Counted from the stretch's first letter, positions 52,865-61,538 are shown. The stretch: 64,000 nt of DNA from an uncultured Ectothiorhodospiraceae bacterium (GCA_913055615.1 CAJXKK010000006.1:51330-115329), one strand, 5' to 3'. The notes: a model not told the origin generated them from the letters alone. Numbers and translations are program-made.

Positions 52865-53955
52865 GCGTCCTCCCGTCCTTCGGAGATGAACGCCAGTATC
52901 CGGCTTTCCGGCCTCAGACCCAAAACGTCGCGCTGTTCATGGGCGTGTTGCACCGCCGCCACACCGGCGGCACCGGATGGTGTGGTCCTGAAACCCCGGG
53001 TTGCGAGGTGGTCCACGGTCGCGGTGGCCTCGTCGTCGGTGATCGTCACGAAATGGTCCGCGTCGCGCGCAAGGGCACCCAGCGCGAGGTGGGATGGTTC
53101 CTTGCAGTCGAGCCGACCCATGTTCGAGGCCGCGCCGGTCGTCGCCACCGCTCGACCCGCGCGGATGCTTTCGATCAGCGCGGGCGCGCGATCCGGTTCG
53201 ACGATCACGATCACCGGGGCATCCCCCCAGTGTTCGCGGAACAGCGCCGTCATCGCCGCGGCGAGGCCACCCACACCGGCCTGCAGGAAGATGTGTGTCG
53301 GCGGCGTGGCCACTGCCTCGGTCACCTCGACGCCCATGACGAGGTAGCCCTCCATGACCTGACGCGGCAGGTCGATATAGCCGGGCCAGGAGGAGTCCGA
53401 CAGCAGGGTCCAGCCGTTGCGTTCGGCATCCGCGGCGACCATGGCCATTGCATGCGCATAGTCGCCGCCGGGCCGCAGGACCTCGGCATCGAGCTGGCGC
53501 AGGCGCTCGGCGAACGCCTCCGGCACCGAATCGGCCAGATAGATGACCGCAGTGGCGCCGAACAGCCGCGCGCCGGCGGCGACGGACAGACCGTGGTTGC
53601 CGGCGCTTGCGCAGGCGTACACCGAGCCATCGAGCGCGTGGGCCATGCGCTCGCTGGCGGCGGGCCCATCCGGCCCATCCATGCACCGGGCCGCCTCCCG
53701 CGCGATCACGTAGGCCGCACCGAGCGCCTTGAAGCTGCCGAGCCCCATGCGTGCGCGTTCATCCTTGAGCAGCAGGGACGCCACGCCCAATGTCCGCGCC
53801 GGATCGGGGTGTTCCTGCAGTGGCGTGGGTGCCGCGACCGGACAGCGGGCCAGCAGTGCCAGCGGTTCGGCCGGGTCGACGCTCACATCGTCCGCGGCCA
53901 GCCCGGCGGATCGCGGCAGTCCGTGACCGCGTAAGGGATTGTTCAGGACGTGCAT
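52861..53955 (-). CDS. PLP-dependent diaminopropionate ammonia-lyase/threonine dehydratase-like (EutB-like)
   Basis: 364 residues, fold type II. PLP lysine K76 in GLGSFKALGAAY, the phosphate-binding GVGGLAAAM (about 226), and CASAGNHGLSVAAGARLFGA (about 119-138). The APTPL and KDERARMGLG opening is that of diaminopropionate ammonia-lyase (DpaL/YgeX); the hydroxyectoine dehydratase EutB belongs to the same broad family. It would eliminate ammonia or water from a 2,3-diamino or 2-amino-3-hydroxy acid. First gene of the operon. Confidence 0.84.
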   Translation of the reverse strand: MHVLNNPLRGHGLPRSAGLAADDVSVDPAEPLALLARCPVAAPTPLQEHPDPARTLGVASLLLKDERARMGLGSFKALGAAYVIAREAARCMDGPDGPAASERMAHALDGSVYACASAGNHGLSVAAGARLFGATAVIYLADSVPEAFAERLRQLDAEVLRPGGDYAHAMAMVAADAERNGWTLLSDSSWPGYIDLPRQVMEGYLVMGVEVTEAVATPPTHIFLQAGVGGLAAAMTALFREHWGDAPVIVIVEPDRAPALIESIRAGRAVATTGAASNMGRLDCKEPSHLALGALARDADHFVTITDDEATATVDHLATRGFRTTPSGAAGVAAVQHAHEQRDVLGLRPESRILAFISEGREDA

Positions 53956-54037
53956 GCGCGCTCCGGGGATTGTGAGGCGCTGACGATAGCAGCCTGCAGG
54001 GGGTATTTTTTGCTTATGAGGCGACCATGGATTAATG

Positions 54038-54066
54038 GGTACATGGTTTCCCGGACAGGCTCCTGG
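54038..54066 (-). repeat. dispersed 29-bp repeat, copy 3
   Basis: The minus strand reads CCAGGAGCCTGTCCGGGAAA then CCATGTACC, differing at one position from copy 1 at 24817-24847. It lies against the left end of the MITE-like element, which suggests that the two belong together. Confidence 0.75.
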
Positions 54067-54225
54067 TGCCCTTTAACGCAAGTGCGTCGTCTTTTCGCCG
54101 GGCCTCGAGGCGCCTGGCGGCGTTGCGCCTCCTCGCCACAGGAGGTGCTATGACTCGTCGGCGCGCCTTGCCAGTCGCCACGATGCCTCGCCGAGAAAGA
54201 TCGACGAACTTGCGTTAAAGGACAC
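54066..54225. mobile_element. MITE-like element with 24-bp terminal inverted repeats
   Basis: GTGCCCTTTAACGCAAGTGC then GTCG (from about 54067) is the reverse complement of CGACGAACTTGCGTTAAAGG then ACAC at 54202-54225, with two mismatches; the 14-bp core CCTTTAACGCAAGT is identical. The 110-odd bp interior holds no gene. It ends exactly at the stop codon of the SH3 gene (54225-54227). No clear target duplication was found. A non-autonomous transposon or a structured extragenic repeat are both possible. Confidence 0.5.
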
Positions 54226-54878
54226 TAGAACATCCGGTCCTTGCGGCGGCGCCACGGAATGCGCGTCACGACAATGCCGAACAGGATGCCGCCGAGCAGC
54301 ACCCCGGCGCCGATCATGAACCATTCCCGCCGGCCCCTCTCGGCCAGCGCCTCGGTTTCCGCTTTGAGGCGCTCGACGCGTTGCTCGAGTTCGTCGGACC
54401 GTTCCCTGAGGCGCTCGTTCTCGTCGTGCAGTTCGAGACCGCTCTCGGCCTCTTCGAGACGGCTCTCGAGCGATTCCTTCTCGGCGGTCAGGGCCTCGAT
54501 GCGTTCCTGTGCGGCCTCGTTGTCACTGCCGGTCTGTGCCAGTGACGCCTCGAGTTCGTCGATCCGTTCGTTCGCGTCCTGCAGATCCGAACGCACCGTC
54601 TCCAGCCGGTCGGCCGCGATCGGCTGCTCCGTGAGGTACTGCGAACGTACCCAGCCGGTCTCGTCGTCCCCGGTGCGCACCCGGGTCCATTCACCGGAAG
54701 TCTCGAGCGTTTCGACACGGGTGCCGGAGCCGATCACCTCGACGATCCGGTACTGGGTGCCGGCACCGGTGCGCACGCTGATGCGCAGCTCGTCGGTCAC
54801 GTAGCGGGTCGCCCCGAAGGCGGCGCTGGTGGTGAGCAGGAGTACGGCGGCAAGGGCCGCGCACGAATAATGTTTCAA
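54225..54878 (-). CDS. SH3-domain membrane-anchored protein (YgiM/TIGR04211 type)
   Basis: 217 residues. Signal peptide (residues 1-22, ALAAVLLLTTSAAFG), a bacterial SH3 domain (about 25-83; ISVRTGAGTQYRIVEVIGSG, GWVRSQYL), a long coiled coil (about 90-180) and a C-terminal membrane helix (WFMIGAGVLLGGILFGIVV) followed by a basic tail. The layout equals YgiM, a periplasmic protein tethered by its C-terminal helix, probably acting at the cell wall. The MITE-like element ends at its stop. Confidence 0.87.
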   Translation of the reverse strand: MKHYSCAALAAVLLLTTSAAFGATRYVTDELRISVRTGAGTQYRIVEVIGSGTRVETLETSGEWTRVRTGDDETGWVRSQYLTEQPIAADRLETVRSDLQDANERIDELEASLAQTGSDNEAAQERIEALTAEKESLESRLEEAESGLELHDENERLRERSDELEQRVERLKAETEALAERGRREWFMIGAGVLLGGILFGIVVTRIPWRRRKDRMF

Positions 54879-55213
54879 GTACTGACTCCGCGGGCCGGAT
54901 GGGGTGATACGGCTTCATCGCGGCGCCGGCGGCCGCCGCGACAGGCGCTGTAGGATACGCCCGCCAGGCCGGTGCTCCAAGGCCGGAATACTGGACCGCC
55001 CGGGGCGGGATCCCCGGATTGGGGAATGGTTCACACCTTCCGCCGGGCGTCTTCATGGGTATAGACGTTCCGGCAGGAGCAAAAAACCCGTCACGAGGAT
55101 CGCGGTCTCCTCTTTACCGGCGGTGAAGCGCTACCATGAGTCTTCTGCTTGGTTGCCCGCGCTCCATCGCGGGCGGGGCGCGCAGGCACATTCGCTGGAG
55201 CTGTCACGAGACC
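54879..55213. other. intergenic region, nothing recognised
   Basis: 335 bp between divergent SH3 and tpm genes. GC-rich stretches with short inverted repeats (GCCGGCGGCCGCCGCGAC, CGCCCGGGGCGGG) and an AAAAAACCC run near 55085, but no gene or confident promoter. An in-frame upstream ATG for tpm at 55136 is not favoured. Confidence 0.4.
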
Positions 55214-55879
55214 ATGGAACCCGGATTCTGGCGCGAGCGCTGGCACAACGGCGAGATCGCATTCCATCGCGACCGCTTCCATCCGGCGCTGGAGCGTTTC
55301 TGGCCCGCAATCACCGGCGACCCCGGGGCGGTGCTGGTACCGCTGTGCGGGAAAACCCTCGATATGCGTTGGCTCGCGCAACGCGGGCACACCGTCACCG
55401 GTGTAGAGCTGGAGCGCCGGGCCGTGGAGGCATTCTTCCATGAGTGGGGCGTCGACCCGCTTGAGCGGGAACGCGCCGACGGCCTGGTTGAACTCGTCGG
55501 TGCCGATGTCCATCTGGTGATCGGCGATTTTTTCGCGTTCCGCCCCGCAACCGCGGTCGATGGGTTCCTCGATCGCGGCGCGCTGGTGGCGTTGCCGCAA
55601 TCGATGCGGGAAGCCTATCTGGCCCACCTCGCGGACTGTGTCGCCCCGGGCGCGCAGGGGCTGTTGATCACGTTCGAATACGACACCGCCGGCATGAACG
55701 GGCCGCCGTTCGTGGTGACCGCGGCCGAACTGGGCGCACAGCCCTGGTTCGGGGTCGAATGCCTTGAGCGCGCTGATGCGACCGCCGAGTATCCGCACCT
55801 GGTGGAGCGTGGTGCGCGCGGGCTGTGTGAGATCGTCTATCGTTTGACCCGGTTTGACAGGTCCCGGGGCACCGGATAG
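55214..55879 (+). CDS. tpm: thiopurine S-methyltransferase
   Basis: 221 residues, the normal bacterial TPMT size. ATG 55214 gives MEPGFWRERWHNGEIAFH, the family N-terminus; the frame opens earlier, at 55136. SAM-binding VPLCGKTLDMRWLAQRGHTV (about 43-62) and the FLDRGALVALPQSMREAYL stretch are typical. In bacteria these enzymes methylate thiopurines, tellurite or selenite, giving metalloid resistance. It lies just before the kinase gene with a 43-bp gap and is on the same strand. Confidence 0.93.
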   Translation: MEPGFWRERWHNGEIAFHRDRFHPALERFWPAITGDPGAVLVPLCGKTLDMRWLAQRGHTVTGVELERRAVEAFFHEWGVDPLERERADGLVELVGADVHLVIGDFFAFRPATAVDGFLDRGALVALPQSMREAYLAHLADCVAPGAQGLLITFEYDTAGMNGPPFVVTAAELGAQPWFGVECLERADATAEYPHLVERGARGLCEIVYRLTRFDRSRGTG

Positions 55880-55922
55880 CTTCGAATGGCCCCGGGGCAC
55901 TCCCGCCCGACCTGGATCCGCG

Positions 55923-57668
55923 ATGCCGCCATCTTTTGACAGGGGCGACCTGATCGGCCGGTACGAGGTCGTCGCCCTGCTGGGCGAGGGTGCGATGTCG
56001 CGCGTGTATCGGGCGCACGACCCCGATATCGGCCGTACCGTGGCGATCAAGGTCCTGCGCGACGAACTGCTCGGCGACAGCGCCTACGTGGCGCGCTTCC
56101 TGCGCGAAGCGCGCTCGGCGGGCTCACTGGTTCACCCCAATATCGTCACCGTGTTCGATGTCGGCGAGGTCGATGGGACCCCCTACATCGCCATGGAGTG
56201 CGTCGAGGGCCAGCCCCTGTCGAAACGCCTGCGCGGCGGACGCCCGTTCAGCTCGCGCGAGGCCGTGTCGATCGCGCAGCAGATCGCCGATGCGCTCGAC
56301 TTCGCGCACCGCAACGGGGTGGTGCATCGCGACATCAAGCCAAGCAACGTCCTGTTCACGGCGGACGCCGGTCGCGTGAAGCTGGTCGATTTCGGGATCG
56401 CCCACATCGACACCGCCGACGACCATGAGCACACCCGTACCGGGGCGATAATCGGTACGCCCCGGTATATGTCGCCCGAACAGGCGGCGGGCGGCGAAGT
56501 CGGTCCGCGTTCCGATCTGTTTTCGCTGGGCGTCATCCTCTACGAGATGCTCGGCGGTAAATGCCCCTTCGATGCGCGCAACACGACGGCCCTGCTGCTG
56601 CAGATCACGACGAAAGATCCGGAGCCGATCCGCAAGCTGGCACCGCAAACGCCGGTCGGCACCGCCCGCATTGTCGGTCGCCTGCTGAACAAGGAGCCTG
56701 GCCGGCGGTTCCAGTCCGGCGCGCAGCTGGCGGCCGTGCTCGCCAAGGAATACGACGCGCTGGCCGAGCATGAGGTCGAGCGCCGGCGCAACCGGCGCGT
56801 GCCGCTGAAAATCCAGTGGGCGGGTGGTATGGGGCTCATACTGACCGTGGTCATGGCCGTCACCGCGCTGACGGTGTATCAGCTGCAGCGCGAGGAGATC
56901 TCGCGCGTGATCCTGGATTCCGGCAGTTCGCTCGCCCGCTACGTCGCCTTCGACGTCGCGACGCCTCTGCTGAGCGAAGACTGGACGACCCTGCAGGCGA
57001 TCGTCGAAGACGCCAACCGGCGCGAGACCTTCCATTACCTGATCGTGAGTGACCGGAGCGGGACGGTGCGGGCCGCCACCAATGAGGCGCGGATCGGGTC
57101 GCCGCTCGCCCTGCCGGGGGAGGTCCGCGACGCGCGCACCGTATCCGGTACGGAGGTCGCCCGGGTCCGTCTGGAGGGAGGCGGGAGTGCCCTGAATTTC
57201 TCGGCGCCATCGCGATTCCAGGACAAGCGCGTTGGTACGGTGCACCTGGGTCTGCCGCGTGCCGGTCTCGACAGCGTGATGGCGCGTACCCGCTGGCTGC
57301 TGGCCGCCCAGGCGGGCATTACGATCACGAGCGTGATAGGCCTCCTGTATCTGTTCGGCGGTCTGATCGGGCGACCCATCGAGCGCGTGCGGCGGGCGAT
57401 GGCGGATCTGGCCGCCGGTGATACGACGACCCGGATCTCGGTAACCCGGCGGGATGAGTTCGGCGTGTTGTACCGCGCGTTCAATGAGATGGCGGAGCGG
57501 ATTGAACGTGATCCGGACGGGACGCTGTGGTCCTATCCCGGGGTCGGCGACAAGTCGGATGGCCGCACGCCCCGCGCGTGCGATGGCGACAGTGCGGCCG
57601 ATGCCGGATCGAATGGGGATGACGACGCGCCTACTCTCGTCAATGAGCCCGATCGCGGAGGCGACTGA
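55923..57668 (+). CDS. membrane Ser/Thr protein kinase with periplasmic sensor and C-terminal HAMP
   Basis: 581 residues. N-terminal Hanks-type kinase: P-loop GEGAMSRV (21-28), K43, HRDIKPSN (135-142) with D137, DFG 156-158 and activation segment GTPRYMSPEQ (178-187), so all catalytic residues are present. Then a membrane helix (about 300-320), a periplasmic domain of about 130 residues resembling double-CACHE/PAS-like sensors of two-component kinases, a second helix (about 458-482), HAMP (about 483-530) and a disordered acidic tail. HAMP with nothing after it is unusual. ATG 55923 chosen. Confidence 0.9.
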   Translation: MPPSFDRGDLIGRYEVVALLGEGAMSRVYRAHDPDIGRTVAIKVLRDELLGDSAYVARFLREARSAGSLVHPNIVTVFDVGEVDGTPYIAMECVEGQPLSKRLRGGRPFSSREAVSIAQQIADALDFAHRNGVVHRDIKPSNVLFTADAGRVKLVDFGIAHIDTADDHEHTRTGAIIGTPRYMSPEQAAGGEVGPRSDLFSLGVILYEMLGGKCPFDARNTTALLLQITTKDPEPIRKLAPQTPVGTARIVGRLLNKEPGRRFQSGAQLAAVLAKEYDALAEHEVERRRNRRVPLKIQWAGGMGLILTVVMAVTALTVYQLQREEISRVILDSGSSLARYVAFDVATPLLSEDWTTLQAIVEDANRRETFHYLIVSDRSGTVRAATNEARIGSPLALPGEVRDARTVSGTEVARVRLEGGGSALNFSAPSRFQDKRVGTVHLGLPRAGLDSVMARTRWLLAAQAGITITSVIGLLYLFGGLIGRPIERVRRAMADLAAGDTTTRISVTRRDEFGVLYRAFNEMAERIERDPDGTLWSYPGVGDKSDGRTPRACDGDSAADAGSNGDDDAPTLVNEPDRGGD

Positions 57669-57749
57669 ACAGCGCCGCGGCTGATGGTTTGCTCCGCGCG
57701 GGCGTTATCCTTGTCCAGCGATCGGACAGGCGCCTGACGCGCCTCGGCA

Positions 57750-58586
57750 TCACTCGCCCGTATCGTCTTTCTCCTGCGGTATTCGATCCAGTTGGCGCTT
57801 CAGCGCGCGGGCGCGGTCGCGGTAGCCGAGGCAGTTCTCATGGTTGGCGTCCAGTGCCAGCACGCGTTCGCAATGCCGCAGTGTCCGGTCGAGATCCTGC
57901 TGCTGGAAGGCGATCGTCGCCTTGCGGTAGTGGTGGCGGATGCGCTCGAGTTCGGCGTCCGACAACGCGGCGTCCGTGCGGCTCGGCTCGCCCCCCTCGG
58001 TCACGCCGCGCTCCCCGGTCCGCGACCCGCCCGCGTCGGGATCACCGGCCGCGGAAGGGGCGTCGACTCCGGATGATTCGTCGATGGGGTCATCGGCCTC
58101 GGGCGAGCCCATCTCGGCGGTGCGTGCCGAACGGGCGTGCTCGGTCAGCGGGATGCGGATCAGTTGCCCCGCGGCTACCCGATCGGGCGCGGTGATGCCG
58201 TTGTAGCGGGCCAGGGCGAAGAACTTCAGGGGGTCGTCGAGGTAGCGGCGGCTGAGCGCCGACAGGCTCTGTCCCGCGCGCAGCCGGACGTTGAAATGAT
58301 CGTCCGGGAAATAGCGGTGGATTGGCCGGCGGATCTGTTCAAGCAAATGCCGCGACCGCTCCCCGTAGTCCGGCGAATCGCGCAGTTCGACGAACAGCTC
58401 TTCGGCCCGCCGATCATCGCCGCTCCCGAGCAGTTCCAGTGCGGTATGCCAGCGTTCCCCGGGGGAGTCGGCCGCCGGCGTGAAGGTCTGGTCGACTACG
58501 GCGCCGATGCCGCTGCAGCCGCTGACGACCAGCATGAGCAGGACCACGGCGATCGGTGGGATCGCCCGTTGCCTCAGCGCGCGCAT
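57750..58586 (-). CDS. LysM-domain lipoprotein with TPR-like C-terminus
   Basis: 278 residues from ATG 58586; a GTG at 58619 would add 11. Lipoprotein signal with lipobox VSGC (about 22-25 from this start), a TPR-like helical part, then a LysM domain (about 99-150; LRAGQSLSALSRRYL ... AAGQLIRIP) for peptidoglycan binding, a Ser/Asp/Gly-rich linker and a final TPR pair (HYRKATIAFQQQDLDRTLRH). It is likely anchored in the outer or inner membrane and bridges to murein. Convergent with the kinase, upstream of nothing but beside the cyclase. Confidence 0.8.
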   Translation of the reverse strand: MRALRQRAIPPIAVVLLMLVVSGCSGIGAVVDQTFTPAADSPGERWHTALELLGSGDDRRAEELFVELRDSPDYGERSRHLLEQIRRPIHRYFPDDHFNVRLRAGQSLSALSRRYLDDPLKFFALARYNGITAPDRVAAGQLIRIPLTEHARSARTAEMGSPEADDPIDESSGVDAPSAAGDPDAGGSRTGERGVTEGGEPSRTDAALSDAELERIRHHYRKATIAFQQQDLDRTLRHCERVLALDANHENCLGYRDRARALKRQLDRIPQEKDDTGE

Positions 58587-58718
58587 GTCGTGTGCGATTT
58601 CGATGATGGATGCCGCCACATGGTGATTCCCCCACAGGCCGTTCGAGTCGTCGATTCGTGCCGGCAGTATCGGATTATACGGTCGCTCGCCGTCGTCTCG
58701 CAGGCAGTGGGTGGGGCG

Positions 58719-59624
58719 TCAGGCGGGCTCGACAAGGAATTCCACGGTCTTCGCCCGCGCGTCATCCAGGCGACGGCCGAGACTGATTCTGCCGGCATCG
58801 ATCAGTGGGTGTTCGGAGCGTCGAATGAATTGCTCGCGGGCGTCCGCCTGCTGCAGCCACGTGCCGTTCGTGCTCTGATCGATCAGGAAGTAACGACCAT
58901 TGCGCCGCTCGATGCGGACATGCTGGCGCGAGGCCATGGGCTCGTCGATACGCAGATTGCAGATACGGTTGCGGCCGAGCACCAGTACGGTACGGCTGGC
59001 ATCGAGTACGACCTCGCACTCACCGTAACGCACGCGCAGGCGTCCCGCCGGACTGGCTGACGAATCCACCGCCTGATCCGCCCCCGCCGCCAGCGTGAGG
59101 TCGTCGTGTTCCCAGAGCAGTTCGACGAGCTCCACCTCACCCTTGCCGCGGATCGTGGCGTAATCGATGAACCGCGTGCTGCGCCGGAAGGCTCCCGACA
59201 GCATCGCGGCGGTCGCGCGCGGCAGCACGGTCTGGCGGGCCTTGGCCTGCTGGACCATGCGGGCGGCGATATTGACCGTATCGCCGTAGATATCCTCGGT
59301 GCGGGCGATCACCGGGCCGTGGAACAGTCCGATCCGCACGGACACCGCAGTCTTCCCCGAATCATGCTCGTTGCGGTCCTCCAGGGCCTCGTGCATGTCG
59401 CAGGCCGCCGCCGCGGCGGCATCGGCCGTATCGAGCGTCACCATGATCTCGTCGCCGATCTCCTTGACGACAGTGCCGCCGTGCCGCCTCGCGACATCCG
59501 AGAGGGTGTCCAGAACCCCGCTGACGATGCGATGCGCGTCGGTGTCGCCCAGCGCCTCGTACAGGGCCGTGCTGTCGCCGATATCGGCGAACAGTACGGC
59601 GATCTCTGCGGCACTGGTCGTCAT
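58719..59624 (-). CDS. class III adenylate cyclase fused to an FHA domain
   Basis: 301 residues. Catalytic cyclase residues: metal aspartates D14 (LFADIGDST) and D58 (IGDEIM), substrate lysine K54, transition-state N118 and R122 (VNIAAR). This is the full set, so cAMP synthesis is expected. The C-terminal FHA domain (about 205-290) keeps the phosphothreonine-binding R218, S232 and N253 (LGRN, SRQH, TNGTW). The FHA part would bind a phosphothreonine, such as one made by the kinase at 55923. No membrane segment. Confidence 0.88.
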   Translation of the reverse strand: MTTSAAEIAVLFADIGDSTALYEALGDTDAHRIVSGVLDTLSDVARRHGGTVVKEIGDEIMVTLDTADAAAAAACDMHEALEDRNEHDSGKTAVSVRIGLFHGPVIARTEDIYGDTVNIAARMVQQAKARQTVLPRATAAMLSGAFRRSTRFIDYATIRGKGEVELVELLWEHDDLTLAAGADQAVDSSASPAGRLRVRYGECEVVLDASRTVLVLGRNRICNLRIDEPMASRQHVRIERRNGRYFLIDQSTNGTWLQQADAREQFIRRSEHPLIDAGRISLGRRLDDARAKTVEFLVEPA

Positions 59625-59957
59625 CGATCTCCCCGGGACGGCGACGGCACGTGGGTATGCTCTCTGGTAGTGCGTAGACGGGTTTCAGCGGGTCGTATCG
59701 GCTGAGTGGCCGATTATACTGATGTTCCGCCGGGATCAGTACTTACTGAGCTTCCATGCAGTATTGTCCGTCTCCGGGTCATTGCGCTGTTGGCCGGCAA
59801 GGCGCGCAAGCGTGGCAGTAGGCGGGGCCCCACCGGCCGGGATTCGCCAGCGCTCCGCAGGGTCCACCGGTTTTCCCCCTCGACAAGCGGTGGCCGCTGG
59901 TGCAATTTGATCCGCGCCGCCGTTACCGACATAACCACCCTGACAGGAGCCATCCGG
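59625..59957. other. intergenic region, nothing recognised
   Basis: 333 bp between the divergent cyclase gene and the DUF4177 gene. It holds both 5' regions. CGGCCGATTATACTGATG near 59708 could be a -10-like element for the rightward genes, but no promoter is certain, and no small gene is supported. Confidence 0.35.
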
Positions 59958-60179
59958 ATGAACGGGAATCGTTTTACCGAATATCGGGTCGTATACATCG
60001 CCGAGGGCGGCTGCGGCACCCTGTTGCTCGGTTCGTCCGGGTTGCCGATGAAAAAGATCGAGGCGGAACTCAACGCCCTGGCGGCCGAAGGCTGGCAGGT
60101 CGTTTTCCAGGTGCTGGAACAGAAGCGCTTCTGGCTGTTCTGGGAGCGTGAGGCGATGATCGTCACCCTCGGCCGGTGA
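59958..60179 (+). CDS. DUF4177 domain protein
   Basis: 73 residues: [10 protein letters not shown] strand, a helix beginning [18 protein letters not shown], then [21 protein letters not shown], which is the DUF4177 pattern (cytoplasmic small alpha-beta fold, function unknown). ATG 59958 follows a GACAGGAGCCATCCGG site. First of a run of small rightward genes leading to DUF302. Confidence 0.8.
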   Translation: MNGNRFTEYRVVYIAEGGCGTLLLGSSGLPMKKIEAELNALAAEGWQVVFQVLEQKRFWLFWEREAMIVTLGR

Positions 60180-60193
60180 CACCTGCAGGGCCC

Positions 60194-60472
60194 ATGAGTG
60201 GTGCGAGTCGATCCCGCGCGCGCGGCACCCCGGCACGGCGATACGTGCTGGGGGTTATCGCCGCCTACAGGCGCACTGGCGGTGGCCGGCGCTGGTTCGG
60301 TATCGACTGCAATTTCGAACCGAGCTGTTCCGCCTTCGCCGAGGAGGCGATCGCCCGCTTCGGCCTGCGCCGGGGCGGGGCGATGGCGTGGCGTCGGATC
60401 CGTCGGTGCCGCGTGCGTGACAGTGTCTGTAAATGTCTGGAGCCCGTGCCCGGGAGGTCGACCGATGCCTGA
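60194..60472 (+). CDS. yidD: membrane protein insertion efficiency factor YidD
   Basis: 92 residues. The YidD pattern is clear: [46 protein letters not shown], with two of the conserved cysteines. YidD helps YidC insert inner-membrane proteins. The genome normally places yidD in rpmH-rnpA-yidD-yidC, whereas here it lies between DUF4177 and a TM2 protein, so this may be a second, diverged copy. ATG 60194 chosen; it overlaps the next gene by 8 bp. Confidence 0.82.
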   Translation: MSGASRSRARGTPARRYVLGVIAAYRRTGGGRRWFGIDCNFEPSCSAFAEEAIARFGLRRGGAMAWRRIRRCRVRDSVCKCLEPVPGRSTDA

Positions 60473-60872
60473 TCAGCGCGCCATCGAGGCGGAAGACGAT
60501 CGCCTGCGCGCGGCGGCCGCCAAGCTGCCCGACAAACAGCGGGCGGCGTTTTACCGGGAAGCGCGGCGCCGACTGCGCGATCCGGATACCTATGCGGTGC
60601 TCAACTGGTTTTTCATGGTCGGACTGCACCATTTTTATCTCGGCCGCTACGCCCGGGGCCTCGTAGATATCGGTCTGGTGGCGGCCGGTATCGGGCTCAT
60701 GATCGGCGGCGACGTGCTGGTAGGGCTCGGGGCGATTCTGGGGGTCTTTATCCTCGAACTGCAGGCTCTGTTCCGGTCGCAGGCGATCGTCCAGGCCTGG
60801 AACAACCGTATCCAGCGCGAATTGCTGCGCGAATACGGGGTCGATCCGGATGGCCCCGTCGGGGATCACTGA
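60465..60872 (+). CDS. TM2-domain membrane protein
   Basis: 135 residues. N-terminal basic helical part, then two membrane helices of the TM2 type: [38 protein letters not shown], with the linker glycine and tyrosines. Followed by [20 protein letters not shown]. Function unknown. Overlap with yidD (8 bp) shows coupling, and may be related to insertion by YidD. Confidence 0.78.
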   Translation: MPDQRAIEAEDDRLRAAAAKLPDKQRAAFYREARRRLRDPDTYAVLNWFFMVGLHHFYLGRYARGLVDIGLVAAGIGLMIGGDVLVGLGAILGVFILELQALFRSQAIVQAWNNRIQRELLREYGVDPDGPVGDH

Positions 60873-60942
60873 CCGGGGATTACCGATGCAGGTTCTGCCC
60901 GGTCAATCCGCTGTATTCAGTCAAATGCAAAGGAGTGGAATC

Positions 60943-61395
60943 ATGCGTAAATCGTGGATCGGACTGGTCCTGGCCCTGTTGTTCGCCCCCGCCGCGTGGG
61001 CGGCCGACGGGCTGGTCACCCTCAACAGTGCGCACGACGTCGGGACCACGGCGGATCGCCTCGTTGCGGCCCTCGAGGACAAGGGGATGACGATCTTCCG
61101 GCGCGTGGATCACGCCGAGGGCGCCCGCGAGGTCGGGCAGGAGCTCGGGCCGACCGAACTGGTGATATTCGGCAACCCGAAAGTCGGCACGCCCCTGATG
61201 CGCTGCGCACGCACGGCGGCTATTGATCTGCCGCAGAAGGCCCTGGTCTGGGAAGACGGCAACGGCGAGGTGTTTCTCGCATACAACAACCCGCGATATC
61301 TCGCGCAACGCCATGGGATCGAGGGCTGTGACCAGGTGATCGGCAAGATCGAGAACGCGCTTGCGAATTTCGCCCGCGCGGCGACCACCGAGTGA
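60943..61395 (+). CDS. secreted DUF302-domain protein
   Basis: 150 residues. Signal peptide (residues 1-20, WIGLVLALLFAPAAWAAD), then DUF302: VGTTADRLVAALEDKGMTIF, ELVIFGNPKVGTPLM, ALVWEDGNGEVFLAYNNPRYLA. A periplasmic protein of unknown function, common in halophiles and marine bacteria. Good ribosome site AAAGGAGTGGAATC before ATG 60943. Confidence 0.86.
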   Translation: MRKSWIGLVLALLFAPAAWAADGLVTLNSAHDVGTTADRLVAALEDKGMTIFRRVDHAEGAREVGQELGPTELVIFGNPKVGTPLMRCARTAAIDLPQKALVWEDGNGEVFLAYNNPRYLAQRHGIEGCDQVIGKIENALANFARAATTE

Positions 61396-61538
61396 TCGCA
61401 GCGCAAGCGCGATCGGCCGGATCGCCGTGCCGATCGGATCGAATGAATCACGCGTTCGCCGGGGCAGGGCGCCGACAGCTACCATGAGTCTGCCGCGGAT
61501 GCCCATCGGGAGCGGCATCGGGGCAGCGGGAGCGAAAG

